DNA from: an uncultured Eubacterium sp.
Lineage (GTDB): Bacteria > Bacillota > Clostridia > Oscillospirales > Acutalibacteraceae
Assembly: GCF_945980375.1 (NCBI RefSeq)
Contig: NZ_CAMFQO010000020.1
Location: 1 to 33,002 of the forward strand
Direction: 5' to 3'
Length of the DNA stretch: 33,002 bases
Shown here: positions 15,577 to 22,939 of the stretch, piece by piece
Position numbering within the stretch: position 1 is the stretch's first letter
How the letters are laid out: every line of letters begins with the position of its first letter
Position numbers and translations under genes: made by a program
Notes under the pieces: generated by a model
Told to the model about the DNA's origin: nothing
Databases searched by the model: none
The model's input: the letters and a program-made list of their open reading frames with translations, nothing else

Positions 15577-15809
15577 TGAAAAATATAAAAAGCGACGATT
15601 TGTCTAACGCTGTTGCTAACTCTAATATAAACATAGATGAGTTAAAACGTGCAGTAGAGAACGGTCAAGCCGAGCAGTATATTGACAAAAATCTTTCAGC
15701 ACAGGCTTCCCAGATGATTAAGCAGGTACTGTCAGACAAAAAAGCAACTCAAAAAATTATTCAATCTCCTCAGGCAAAGGCATTGCTTGAAAAATTAAAT
15801 CAAAAATAG
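15576..15809 (+). CDS. Small unrecognised helical protein, cassette gene 1
   Basis: The protein has 77 residues from ATG 15576, which is preceded by AGGGTGG (15561-15567). The frame is open upstream to 15402, but that part lies over the yfcE-like gene and is rejected. The sequence looks wholly helical and soluble, with charged amphipathic stretches (NINIDELKRAVENGQAEQYI, SQMIKQVLSDKKATQKIIQS) and no signal or membrane segment. I do not recognise a family. The stop is followed 9 bases later by the second cassette gene, so the two are surely co-transcribed. All three cassette proteins are small, polar and rich in short helices, which suggests they form one complex; a sporulation link is only inferred from a weak sigma-E-like promoter. 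Confidence 0.7.
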   Translation: MKNIKSDDLSNAVANSNINIDELKRAVENGQAEQYIDKNLSAQASQMIKQVLSDKKATQKIIQSPQAKALLEKLNQK

Positions 15810-15818
15810 GTAATAGCT

Positions 15819-16181
15819 ATGGATAATATAAACGATATTATTGCATCATTGTCCGATAACGATATTGAAATGCTCAAGGGTGTTGCCTCATCAATTTTAG
15901 GCAACACCGCTGATGATGAGCAGGAACAAAAGCAAGTACAAAGCCAAAGCCATTCCTCCAACATTTTAGCAAACGGACTTAATCTGTCACAGGGAGATTT
16001 GGATATGATGCTAAAGGCAAAGGCAATATTTGACAAAATGAATAATACCTCATCAAAAAATGCCGATTTGATTAATGCATTAAAGCCACACCTGAGCGCC
16101 GAGTCACAGCAAAAGGCCGATAAGGCAATAAGAATATTAAAGCTTTTTGATATTTTACCATACATAAAGGACTTGTTTTGA
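15819..16181 (+). CDS. Small conserved-looking protein, cassette gene 2
   Basis: The protein has 120 residues. An N-terminal helix (NDIIASLSDNDIEMLKGVAS) is followed by a Gln/Ser-rich linker (residues about 30-50, DDEQEQKQVQSQSHSS) and a C-terminal helical domain: LSQGDLDMMLKAKAIFDKMN, then LINALKPHLSAESQQKADKA and IRILKLFDILPYIKDLF. The ALKPxLS...KADKAIxILKLxxxLP pattern is one I recall from small hypothetical proteins in other Clostridia, without a function. There is no signal peptide or enzyme motif. It starts 9 bases after gene 1 and its TGA overlaps the ATG of gene 3 by one base. Confidence 0.75.
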   Translation: MDNINDIIASLSDNDIEMLKGVASSILGNTADDEQEQKQVQSQSHSSNILANGLNLSQGDLDMMLKAKAIFDKMNNTSSKNADLINALKPHLSAESQQKADKAIRILKLFDILPYIKDLF

Positions 16182-16477
16182 TGGCAGATTATAATAGTAA
16201 TGACATAAGCGATGCAAAGCGCAGGGTGGAGGAAATGCGAAAAAAAGCGCAAGGCTATGTTGACACACAGAGCACTGACAAAGGTAACTACAAACCCCAT
16301 ACCGACAGTAGCAATCAAGAGCCTCAATCCTCGTTTATAACCGATGTGTTGGGCTCTCTGTTTTCCAATCAGGCAAGGGATAATTCCGCAGGCTTGATAT
16401 TGGCACTGATACTTATTTTGTCAAAGGAGGGCGCCGATAATAAATTAATTTTGGCACTTCTTTATATTTTGTTGTGA
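16181..16477 (+). CDS. Small protein with hydrophobic C-terminus, cassette gene 3
   Basis: The protein has 98 residues from ATG 16181, with AAAGG (16166-16170) upstream; TTG 16178 is a less likely start. The N-terminal half is polar and helical (SDAKRRVEEMRKKAQGYVDT), the middle is Gln/Ser/Asn-rich, and the C-terminus is hydrophobic and Leu/Ile-rich: SAGLILALILILSKEGADNK then LILALLYILL. The two hydrophobic blocks flanking KEGADNK are too short for two ordinary membrane spans and look like a membrane-surface or self-assembling tail. I do not recognise a family with known function. The gene overlaps gene 2 by one base and lies 66 bases before lgt. Confidence 0.7.
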   Translation: MADYNSNDISDAKRRVEEMRKKAQGYVDTQSTDKGNYKPHTDSSNQEPQSSFITDVLGSLFSNQARDNSAGLILALILILSKEGADNKLILALLYILL

Positions 16478-16483
16478 TTTCTA

Positions 16484-16512
16484 TGGAAATTATAAAATAT
16501 ATGTGTTATATT
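16484..16512 (+). promoter_or_regulatory. Possible sigma-A promoter of lgt
   Basis: TGGAAA (16484-16489) and TATATT (16507-16512) are 17 bases apart, 31 bases before the lgt start. Both boxes deviate from consensus, and lgt could also be read through from the cassette, since no terminator is visible between them. Confidence 0.35.
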
Positions 16513-16543
16513 ATATCGGAAGACTGTTTATGGGAGGAATACT

Positions 16544-17551
16544 ATGAGTGATGTAACACATGTATATTTTGACGGCTTGGGTATTGATTTTGACCTGCCG
16601 TCAATAGCATTCAGTATTTTTGGACACGACATTCATTGGTACGGAATTATTATTGCCGTCGGCTTTTCGCTCGCTGTGCTTTACGGTGGACGCAAGGCAT
16701 ATAAGTGGAAGATGAGCCTTGACGGAATGACAGATGTTCTCATCTGGGGAACATTGTTTGGTATTATTTGTGCAAGATTGTATTATGTCGCATTCGAATG
16801 GGATTATTATTCACAGCATCTTAACGAAATTCCTGCAATATGGAACGGCGGAATAGCAATCTACGGGGGCATAATCGGCGCACTTATCGGCGCTGCTATC
16901 GGATGTAAAATCGGCAAGATTGACTTTTTGAATTTGCTTGATCTCGGTTCACTCGGTCTTTTGATCGGACAAGGTATAGGCAGATGGGGCAATTTCTTTA
17001 ACCAGGAGGCATTCGGTGTCAATACCGATACAGCATTGTTTAGAATGTGGTCGCCTAAAATTCACGATACCCTCGAGGCATCTGCCGAGCTTCTTGCTCA
17101 AAAGGGAATAACGGTAGACCCTAATACGGCTGTTCATCCAACCTTTTTGTACGAAAGTGTTTGGTGCCTGCTGAGCTTTGTTGTTCTTCATATTGTCGTT
17201 ACCTATTTCAGAAGCTTTAAGGGCGAAATCTTTATGCTTTACGGTGTAATGTACGGCGCAGAGCGAATGATAGTGGAGGGTATGCGTACCGATTCGCTTT
17301 ATATCGGCTCAACCAATATTCGTGTTTCCCAGCTTTTGTCTGCCGTAATTGTTGTTGTTGCTCTTTCATTCTTTATGTACTTTATGTCGAGATTTAATAA
17401 GGATAAGCTTCCAAAGGCACTTGTGCTTGATGATTTGGATGCTATCGAGGATGCAAACAAAAAGGCAAAGGAACTTGAATTAGCCAAGAAGGAAGAACGA
17501 AAAAAGCAAAGAATGCTTAAAAAAGAGGAAAAGAAAAAGAGGAATGAGTAA
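16544..17551 (+). CDS. lgt: Prolipoprotein diacylglyceryl transferase
   Basis: Lgt moves diacylglyceryl from phosphatidylglycerol to the lipobox cysteine of prolipoproteins at the membrane. The protein has 335 residues with about seven membrane segments. Signature features are HDIHWYGIIIAVGF, IWNGGIAIYGGIIGALIG, the family motif GQGIGRWGNFFNQEAFG, and YGAERMIVEGMRTDSLYIG near the last helices, which hold the conserved Arg and Glu residues. The C-terminal 40 residues form a Lys/Glu-rich cytoplasmic tail (KKEERKKQRMLKKEEKKK), longer than in E. coli Lgt. GGGAGG precedes ATG 16544. The stop overlaps the folD start by one base (TAATG). Confidence 0.96.
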   Translation: MSDVTHVYFDGLGIDFDLPSIAFSIFGHDIHWYGIIIAVGFSLAVLYGGRKAYKWKMSLDGMTDVLIWGTLFGIICARLYYVAFEWDYYSQHLNEIPAIWNGGIAIYGGIIGALIGAAIGCKIGKIDFLNLLDLGSLGLLIGQGIGRWGNFFNQEAFGVNTDTALFRMWSPKIHDTLEASAELLAQKGITVDPNTAVHPTFLYESVWCLLSFVVLHIVVTYFRSFKGEIFMLYGVMYGAERMIVEGMRTDSLYIGSTNIRVSQLLSAVIVVVALSFFMYFMSRFNKDKLPKALVLDDLDAIEDANKKAKELELAKKEERKKQRMLKKEEKKKRNE

Positions 17552-18402
17552 TGAATATTATTGACGGAAAGGCAGTTTCAAAAAAGGTTAAAGAGGATGT
17601 TAAGGCGGAATGTGAGCAGCTTAAAGCAAAGGGAATTACTCCGGGGCTTGCCGTTATTATTGTCGGTGAGGACCCTGCATCACAGGTGTATGTTCACAAC
17701 AAGGAGGTTGCCTGCGAGGCTTGCGGCTTTCATAGCGTAAAGTATGCACTCCCTGCCGAAACAACACAAGAGGAGCTTAATGCACTTATTGATGAGCTTA
17801 ACGAGGATAACAGCATTAACGGAATTTTGTGTCAGCTTCCGTTGCCGAAGCATCTTGATGATAAAGAGGTTATTAACCGCATTAATCCTATTAAGGATGT
17901 TGATGCATTTCATCCTGTAAATGTCGGTGCAATAATGATTGGCGATTACAATTATTTGCCTTGTACACCTGCCGGTGTAATGGAGCTTATTCATTCTACG
18001 GGTGTTGATGTGTCCAGTAAAAAGGCTGTTGTAATAGGCAGGTCAAACATTGTAGGTAAGCCAATGGCTATGCTTCTTCTTCACGAAAATGCAACTGTCG
18101 AGATTACTCATTCAAAAACACAATCCCTTGCAGATGTTACCAAGCAGGCGGATATTCTTGTTGCCGCTATCGGTAAGGCAAAATTTGTTACCGCCGATAT
18201 GGTTAAGCAGGGTGCTGTTGTTATTGATGTTGGTATGAATAGGGACGAAAACGGTAAGCTTTGCGGTGATGTTGATTTTGAGGGTGTTAAGGATAAGTGT
18301 TCGTTTATTACACCTGTTCCGGGCGGTGTAGGTCCTATGACCATTGCAATGCTTATGAAAAATACCCTAACTGCCGCTAAGCTTCAAAACGGTGTTGAGT
18401 AA
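17551..18402 (+). CDS. folD: Methylenetetrahydrofolate dehydrogenase/cyclohydrolase
   Basis: FolD is the bifunctional cytoplasmic enzyme that oxidises 5,10-methylene-THF with NADP and hydrolyses the methenyl product to 10-formyl-THF. The protein has 283 residues, the normal length. Motifs are DPASQVYVHNKEVACEACGF (with the substrate Tyr and catalytic Lys), GILCQLPLPKHLDDKEV, PCTPAGVMELI, the nucleotide-binding VVIGRSNIVGKPMAMLLL, and the C-terminal PVPGGVGPMTIAMLM. It begins within the lgt stop (TAATG), suggesting translational coupling, and the next gene follows its stop by one base. Confidence 0.97.
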   Translation: MNIIDGKAVSKKVKEDVKAECEQLKAKGITPGLAVIIVGEDPASQVYVHNKEVACEACGFHSVKYALPAETTQEELNALIDELNEDNSINGILCQLPLPKHLDDKEVINRINPIKDVDAFHPVNVGAIMIGDYNYLPCTPAGVMELIHSTGVDVSSKKAVVIGRSNIVGKPMAMLLLHENATVEITHSKTQSLADVTKQADILVAAIGKAKFVTADMVKQGAVVIDVGMNRDENGKLCGDVDFEGVKDKCSFITPVPGGVGPMTIAMLMKNTLTAAKLQNGVE

Positions 18403-18403
18403 T

Positions 18404-18877
18404 ATGACGGTAGAAGAAAAGGTTGTTAATAAGCTTATAGGTAAAGGCTATCATATTGCCTTTGCAGAATCCTGTACGGGAGGACTGTGCTGCGGCAGAC
18501 TTGTAGATGTTGCCAATGCCTCACAGGTGCTTGATGTGTCCTTTGTCACTTACGCAAATGAGGCAAAGGTTGACTTGCTCGGAGTTGACGCAGATACTAT
18601 TGAAAGGTATGGCGTTGTCAGCGAGCAGATGGCCGCACAGATGTGCAGGGGAGCTGCAGACAAGGCAGGATGTCAGGTGGGTGTAGGCATAACAGGAATT
18701 GCAGGCCCCTCGGGAGGTACTGCCAAAAAGCCTGTCGGTATGGTTTGCTTTGGGTTTTATATTGATGGCAGGGTAGTAACAAAAACCTGTCAGTTCGGCA
18801 ATATCGGCAGAAACGAGGTAAGAGCAAGGTCGGTAGAATTTGTTTTCAATTCTTTGAATGATTTGCTTGAAAAATAG
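18404..18877 (+). CDS. pncC: Nicotinamide-nucleotide amidase, CinA C-terminal type
   Basis: The protein has 157 residues and corresponds to the stand-alone CinA C-terminal domain (PncC), which deamidates nicotinamide mononucleotide in pyridine nucleotide salvage. Motifs are FAESCTGGLCCGRLVDVANA near the N-terminus, VSFVTYANEAKVDLLGV, MCRGAADKAGCQVGVGITGI and AGPSGGTAKKPVGMVCFGF. The N-terminal MoCF-like domain of full CinA is absent and not encoded upstream. ATG 18404 follows the folD stop by one base; the in-frame GTG at 18392 lies inside folD and is less likely. The tRNA-Thr promoter overlaps its 3' end. Confidence 0.9.
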   Translation: MTVEEKVVNKLIGKGYHIAFAESCTGGLCCGRLVDVANASQVLDVSFVTYANEAKVDLLGVDADTIERYGVVSEQMAAQMCRGAADKAGCQVGVGITGIAGPSGGTAKKPVGMVCFGFYIDGRVVTKTCQFGNIGRNEVRARSVEFVFNSLNDLLEK

Positions 18878-18894
18878 AAAAAGTATGTTATAAT
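18867..18894 (+). promoter_or_regulatory. Promoter of tRNA-Thr
   Basis: TTGAAA (18867-18872) and TATAAT (18889-18894) are 16 bases apart. The -35 box overlaps the last codons of pncC. Confidence 0.65.
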
Positions 18895-18943
18895 AATCAG
18901 TAGCAAATGATTATCAAACATTCCATTCAAAAACTGAACACAA

Positions 18944-19019
18944 GCTGGTGTGGCGCAGTTGGTAGCGCAATTGATTCGTAATCAATAGGTCGTCAGTTCA
19001 AGTCTGATCACCAGCTCCA
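18944..19019 (+). tRNA. tRNA-Thr (anticodon CGU)
   Basis: A complete cloverleaf can be drawn. GCTGGTG (18944-18950) pairs with CACCAGC (19009-19015); the D arm is GCGC...GCGC; the anticodon stem ATTGA/TCAAT encloses the loop TTCGTAA with anticodon CGT at 18977-18979; the T arm is GTCAG/CTGAT around TTCAAGT. The discriminator is T and the CCA end (19017-19019) is encoded. It reads ACG codons. It has its own promoter and terminator, so it is a stand-alone unit. Confidence 0.95.
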
Positions 19020-19024
19020 AATAT

Positions 19025-19058
19025 AAAGTCGAGAAGCTTTTTCTCGGCTTTTATTTTT
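19025..19058 (+). terminator. Terminator of tRNA-Thr
   Basis: AAAGTCGAGAA pairs with TTCTCGGCTTT (one G-T pair) and is followed by TATTTTTT, directly after the encoded CCA. Confidence 0.85.
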
Positions 19059-19071
19059 TGTATAAATAAAA

Positions 19072-19282
19072 CCACGCGATAGTCGCGTGGTACAAAAAAG
19101 GTTAACCGATAAAAATAACCCCCGAAAGTGTATACTGTAAAAGACCTGCCAGTCGAAGATGATACACAAAACGGAGGTAAAAAATGAATAAAGAAGATAA
19201 CGTAAATAGTTTAGCACACACAAAATGGAATTGCAAGTGTCGCATCTATTGTAACGCTACATTTTCATATATATTAATATAA
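19072..19282 (+). mobile_element. Truncated IS200/IS605-type element (left end only)
   Basis: The left-end palindrome CCACGCGA-TAG-TCGCGTGG (19072-19090) is followed by a structured leader (GGTTA/TAACC, then GTGTAT pairing with ATACAC about 30 bases later) and by GGAGG (19173-19177) before ATG 19184. This layout is that of IS200 elements, whose leader folds to limit transposase translation. Only the first 18 codons look like a TnpA; the rest of the transposase and the right end are not visible. The exact right boundary is unknown; the end given is the stop of the remnant frame. Confidence 0.7.
19184..19282 (+). pseudogene. IS200-type transposase TnpA remnant
   Basis: The frame starts MNKEDNVNSLAHTKWNCK, which matches the typical N-terminus of IS200-family Y1 transposases (usually followed by YHIVFAPKYRR). 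Here the sequence leaves the family after NCK and stops after 32 codons, so the His-x-His and catalytic Tyr are missing. It cannot be active by itself. Confidence 0.7.
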
Positions 19283-19290
19283 AATAAATG

Positions 19291-19319
19291 TTGAACTGCA
19301 GGTGTAATTGTGTTATAAT
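19291..19319 (+). promoter_or_regulatory. Sigma-A promoter of aspS-gatCAB
   Basis: TTGAAC (19291-19296) and TATAAT (19314-19319) are 17 bases apart. It lies just after the IS200 remnant. The leader to aspS is about 55 bases with no T-box features. Confidence 0.75.
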
Positions 19320-19381
19320 ACTACCGTTAATTTGGATTTTTATATCCATTTCATTTTTCCACGAAAGGAATTTATTGTATT

Positions 19382-21136
19382 ATGGCATACAGAACACATA
19401 ATTGTAACGAGCTTACATTTGATAATTTGAACGAAAGAGTACAGCTTGCAGGCTGGGTTGATACTATTCGTGATCACGGTGGTGTAGCATTTATTGACCT
19501 TCGTGATGAATACGGGGTTACACAGGTTGTTGTAAATGATGACGACCTCATTAATCATCTGCGTAAGGAAAGTGTAATCAGCGTTGAGGGCACAGTTGTT
19601 AAAAGAGATGCCGAAACCGTAAACCCAAAGCTTGCAACAGGTGAGCTTGAGGTTAAGGTTGACAGTCTTACAGTGCTTAACCCATGCACTGAAAATCTTC
19701 CTTTTGAAATCAGCGAAAGCAAGGAAACCCGTGAGGACATTCGTCTTACCTACCGTTTCCTTGATTTGAGAAATAAAAAGGTACACGATAATATTGTTTT
19801 TAGAAGTCAGGTTGTATCGTTCCTTCGTGAAAAAATGACATCACTCGGCTTTACCGAAATTACAACTCCTATTCTTACCTGCTCATCACCTGAGGGTGCA
19901 AGGGACTACATTATTCCGTCCCGTAAGCACGAGGGCAAGTTTTATGCTTTGCCACAGGCACCGCAGCAGTTTAAGCAACTTCTTATGACATCGGGCTTTG
20001 ACAGATATTTTCAAATCGCCCCTTGCTTCAGAGACGAGGACGCAAGAGCAGATCGCTCTCCCGGTGAATTTTATCAGCTTGATTTTGAAATGGCATTTGC
20101 AACACAGGAGGATGTATTTGAGGTTGCCGACGAGGTTCTCTACGACACTTTTGAAAAGTTCGGCGGCGGCAAAAAGATTTCTCCAAAGCCATTCAGAAAG
20201 ATTCCTTTCGAGGAGGCTATGCTCAAGTACGGTACAGACAAGCCTGATTTGAGAAACCCTCTTGAAATTGTTGATTTGACCGATTTCTTTGCCGATGTAG
20301 AGTTTAAGGCATTTAAGGGCAGACCTGTTCGCGGTATTAATGTTCCGGGCTGTGCAAAGCAGTCAAAGGGCTGGTTTGAAAAGATGCTCAAATATGCTTT
20401 GGAGATTGGTATGAAGGGACTTGGCTATATCGAGGTCCTTGAAGACGGCTCATACAAGGGCCCTATCGATAAGTTCCTCCCTGATGATAAAAAGGAAGAG
20501 CTTCGTTCAATCTTCAACTTTAAGGAAGACGATACATTGTTCTTCATCTGTGATACTCCAAAGGTTGTTAATGAGCTTGCAGGTATGATAAGAACAGAGC
20601 TTGCAAACCGTCTTGACCTTATTGATAAGGATAGATTTGAGTTCTGCTATATTACAGATTTTCCAATGTTTGAGCGTGACGAAAACGGTCAGCTTATCTT
20701 TACACATAACCCATTCTCTATGCCGCAGGGTGAGATGGATGCTTTGCTCAATGAGGAGCCTACATCTATCAAGGCATATCAGTACGACATTGTTTGTAAC
20801 GGCGTTGAGCTTTCATCGGGTGCTGTTCGTAACCACAGACCTGACGTTATGGTTAAGGCATTTGAGATGGCGGGATACAGCGAGGATACCGTTAAGGAAA
20901 AGTTCGGTGCCTTGTATAATGCGTTCCATTACGGTGCGCCGCCTCATGCAGGTATGGCACCGGGTGTTGACCGTATGATTATGCTGCTTAAGGATGAGGA
21001 AAATATCCGCGAAATTATTGCATTCCCAATGAACAGCAATGCACAGGATATGCTTCTCGGTGCACCAAACTATGTTACCGAGCTTCAGCTTCGCGAAACT
21101 CATATTAAGCTTCGCAGACCGGTAGAAAAAGACTAA
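19382..21136 (+). CDS. aspS: Aspartyl-tRNA synthetase, probably non-discriminating
   Basis: AspRS charges tRNA with aspartate using ATP. The protein has 584 residues, the bacterial type with the extra GAD domain. The N-terminal anticodon-binding OB fold includes LAGWVDTIRDHGGVAFIDLR; the class II motifs are TYRFLDLRNKKV and FTEITTPILTCSSPEGARDY (motif 1 area), FQIAPCFRDEDARADRSPGEF (motif 2, given here in two parts by function) and GMAPGVDRMIMLL (motif 3). His32 in the RDHGG stretch is the residue found in non-discriminating enzymes that also charge tRNA-Asn; discriminating ones usually carry Leu (RRDLG). Together with gatCAB directly downstream, this suggests indirect Asn-tRNA synthesis. An AAAGGA ribosome-binding site precedes ATG 19382. 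Confidence 0.95.
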   Translation: MAYRTHNCNELTFDNLNERVQLAGWVDTIRDHGGVAFIDLRDEYGVTQVVVNDDDLINHLRKESVISVEGTVVKRDAETVNPKLATGELEVKVDSLTVLNPCTENLPFEISESKETREDIRLTYRFLDLRNKKVHDNIVFRSQVVSFLREKMTSLGFTEITTPILTCSSPEGARDYIIPSRKHEGKFYALPQAPQQFKQLLMTSGFDRYFQIAPCFRDEDARADRSPGEFYQLDFEMAFATQEDVFEVADEVLYDTFEKFGGGKKISPKPFRKIPFEEAMLKYGTDKPDLRNPLEIVDLTDFFADVEFKAFKGRPVRGINVPGCAKQSKGWFEKMLKYALEIGMKGLGYIEVLEDGSYKGPIDKFLPDDKKEELRSIFNFKEDDTLFFICDTPKVVNELAGMIRTELANRLDLIDKDRFEFCYITDFPMFERDENGQLIFTHNPFSMPQGEMDALLNEEPTSIKAYQYDIVCNGVELSSGAVRNHRPDVMVKAFEMAGYSEDTVKEKFGALYNAFHYGAPPHAGMAPGVDRMIMLLKDEENIREIIAFPMNSNAQDMLLGAPNYVTELQLRETHIKLRRPVEKD

Positions 21137-21157
21137 AAATTTTTGGAGGCAATTATA

Positions 21158-21445
21158 ATGCAAATCACTCCGGATTTAATTAAATATCTTGAAAAATTGG
21201 CACGCATCACATTGAGCGAGGATGAGGAAAAGAAGGTCGGCAACGAGCTTCAGGATATTCTTACCTATATCGATATGCTCAATGAACTTGATACCGACGG
21301 CGTAGAGGCTATGAGCCATTGCTTCCCCGTAACAAATGTTATGAGGGAGGACGAGGTTGCTCCTTCTATGTCGCCTGACGAAATAGTGGCAAATGCCCCT
21401 GAAAGTCAGGATGGCTATTTTGTAGTGCCAAAGACTGTGGACTAA
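21158..21445 (+). CDS. gatC: Asp/Glu-tRNA amidotransferase subunit C
   Basis: GatC is the small subunit that holds GatA and GatB together in the tRNA-dependent amidotransferase. The protein has 95 residues, the usual size. It begins MQITPDLIKYLEKLARITLS and continues DEEKKVGNELQDILTYIDML; the C-terminal part has the typical PVTNVMREDEV and SQDGYFVVPKTVD ending. ATG 21158 is preceded by GGAGG (21145-21149); the longer frame from 21143 would place its start on that site and is rejected. It lies 21 bases after aspS and 18 before gatA. Confidence 0.95.
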   Translation: MQITPDLIKYLEKLARITLSEDEEKKVGNELQDILTYIDMLNELDTDGVEAMSHCFPVTNVMREDEVAPSMSPDEIVANAPESQDGYFVVPKTVD

Positions 21446-21463
21446 GGAGGGTGTAAATATAAA

Positions 21464-22927
21464 ATGGAAATATATGAAATGACAGCCCTTCAGGTTGCAG
21501 AAAAGATTAAGAATAAAGAAATAACATCTATGGACGCAGTGGAAAGTGTTGCAAAGGCAGTTGAGCAAAGAGATGCAACCTATAACTGCTACGTTTCATT
21601 TGATAAGGACGAGGCTTTGCAGCAGGCAGAGCTTGTACAAAAAAGGATTGATGCAGGGGAAACAACATCGTTGTTTGCAGGTGTTCCTATTGCAATAAAG
21701 GATAATATCTGCGAAAAGGGTAAGCTTACATCCTGCTCATCAAAAATTCTTTCAAATTTCCGTCCGCCGTATAACGCAACTGTTATCAACAAGCTTGTTG
21801 ATGCCGATATGGTGCCTTTGGGCAAGGTTAATATGGATGAGTTTGCAATGGGCTCAACAACCGAAACATCCTTTTACGGTGCAACCAAAAACCCTTGGGA
21901 CATTACAAGAGTTCCGGGTGGCTCATCAGGCGGTGCTGCGGCTTCTGTTGCAGCCGATGAAAGCATTGTTGCACTTGGCTCGGATACAGGCGGCTCTGTT
22001 CGTCAGCCTTGTTCATTTTGCGGTGTAACAGGTCTTAAGCCAACCTATGGTGCCGTGTCTCGTTACGGCTTGATTGCATATGCTTCATCACTTGACCAAA
22101 TCGGTCCAATCGGCAAGGATGTACTTGATGTTGCCGGTGTGTTTAACGTAATAAAGGGCAAGGATGTTAAGGATGGAACATCAATGCAAAGTGAAGCATT
22201 TGATTTGTCCGCAATTAAGGTTGACAGCCTTAAGGGTAAAAAAATCGGTATTCCAAACGATTACTTTGGCGAGGGTATAAGCCCCGAGGTTGCCGCAAGC
22301 GTAAAGGCTGCTGCTCAAACACTTGTTGATCTTGGCGCGCAGGTAGAGGAGTTTGATATGCCTATCGTTAAATATGCAATCCCTACCTATTACATCATTG
22401 CCTGTGCAGAGGCCTGCTCAAACCTTTCTCGTTTTGACGGTATTAAGTACGGCTACAAGTCAAAGGATGCCTTTAACCTTACCGATGTTTATTTCAAATC
22501 TCGTTCAGAGGGCTTTGGTATGGAGGTTAAAAAGCGTATTATGCTTGGCAACTTTGTGCTTTCATCAGGATATTTTGATGCTTATTACAAAAAGGCGTTG
22601 CAGGCAAAGGGCCTTATTTGCAAGGCGTTTAACGAAGCGTTTGAAAAATATGATTTTCTTCTTGGACCTGTTGCTCCAACAACAGCGCTCAAAATCGGTG
22701 AAGGCCTTTCCGATCCTCTTGCAATGTATCTTGGCGATATTTACACAGTAATGATTAATATTGCAGGCTTGCCGTCACTTGCACTTCCTTGCGGATTTGA
22801 CAGCAACTCAATGCCTGTCGGTATGCAAATTATCGGAAAGCCTTTTGATGAAAAGACTATTCTTTCAGCCGGATATGCTTTCCAAAATGCAACCGACTTT
22901 CATAAGAAAAAACCAAATCTTGTATAG
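21464..22927 (+). CDS. gatA: Asp/Glu-tRNA amidotransferase subunit A
   Basis: GatA is the amidase-signature glutaminase that releases ammonia from glutamine and passes it to GatB. The protein has 487 residues, the normal length. The Ser-cisSer-Lys triad is intact: Lys79 in GVPIAIKDNICEKG, Ser154 in VPGGSSGGAAASVA and Ser178 in LGSDTGGSVRQPCSF. The C-terminal part includes GLPSLALPCGF and MPVGMQIIGKPFDEKTIL. AAGGAGGG precedes ATG 21464. gatB follows after 12 bases. Confidence 0.97.
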   Translation: MEIYEMTALQVAEKIKNKEITSMDAVESVAKAVEQRDATYNCYVSFDKDEALQQAELVQKRIDAGETTSLFAGVPIAIKDNICEKGKLTSCSSKILSNFRPPYNATVINKLVDADMVPLGKVNMDEFAMGSTTETSFYGATKNPWDITRVPGGSSGGAAASVAADESIVALGSDTGGSVRQPCSFCGVTGLKPTYGAVSRYGLIAYASSLDQIGPIGKDVLDVAGVFNVIKGKDVKDGTSMQSEAFDLSAIKVDSLKGKKIGIPNDYFGEGISPEVAASVKAAAQTLVDLGAQVEEFDMPIVKYAIPTYYIIACAEACSNLSRFDGIKYGYKSKDAFNLTDVYFKSRSEGFGMEVKKRIMLGNFVLSSGYFDAYYKKALQAKGLICKAFNEAFEKYDFLLGPVAPTTALKIGEGLSDPLAMYLGDIYTVMINIAGLPSLALPCGFDSNSMPVGMQIIGKPFDEKTILSAGYAFQNATDFHKKKPNLV

Positions 22928-22939
22928 GAGGCAGTAGAT

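Noticed and set aside
19320-19381. T-box leader ahead of aspS
   Set aside because: The leader is too short and shows no T-box core sequence or specifier stem-loop.
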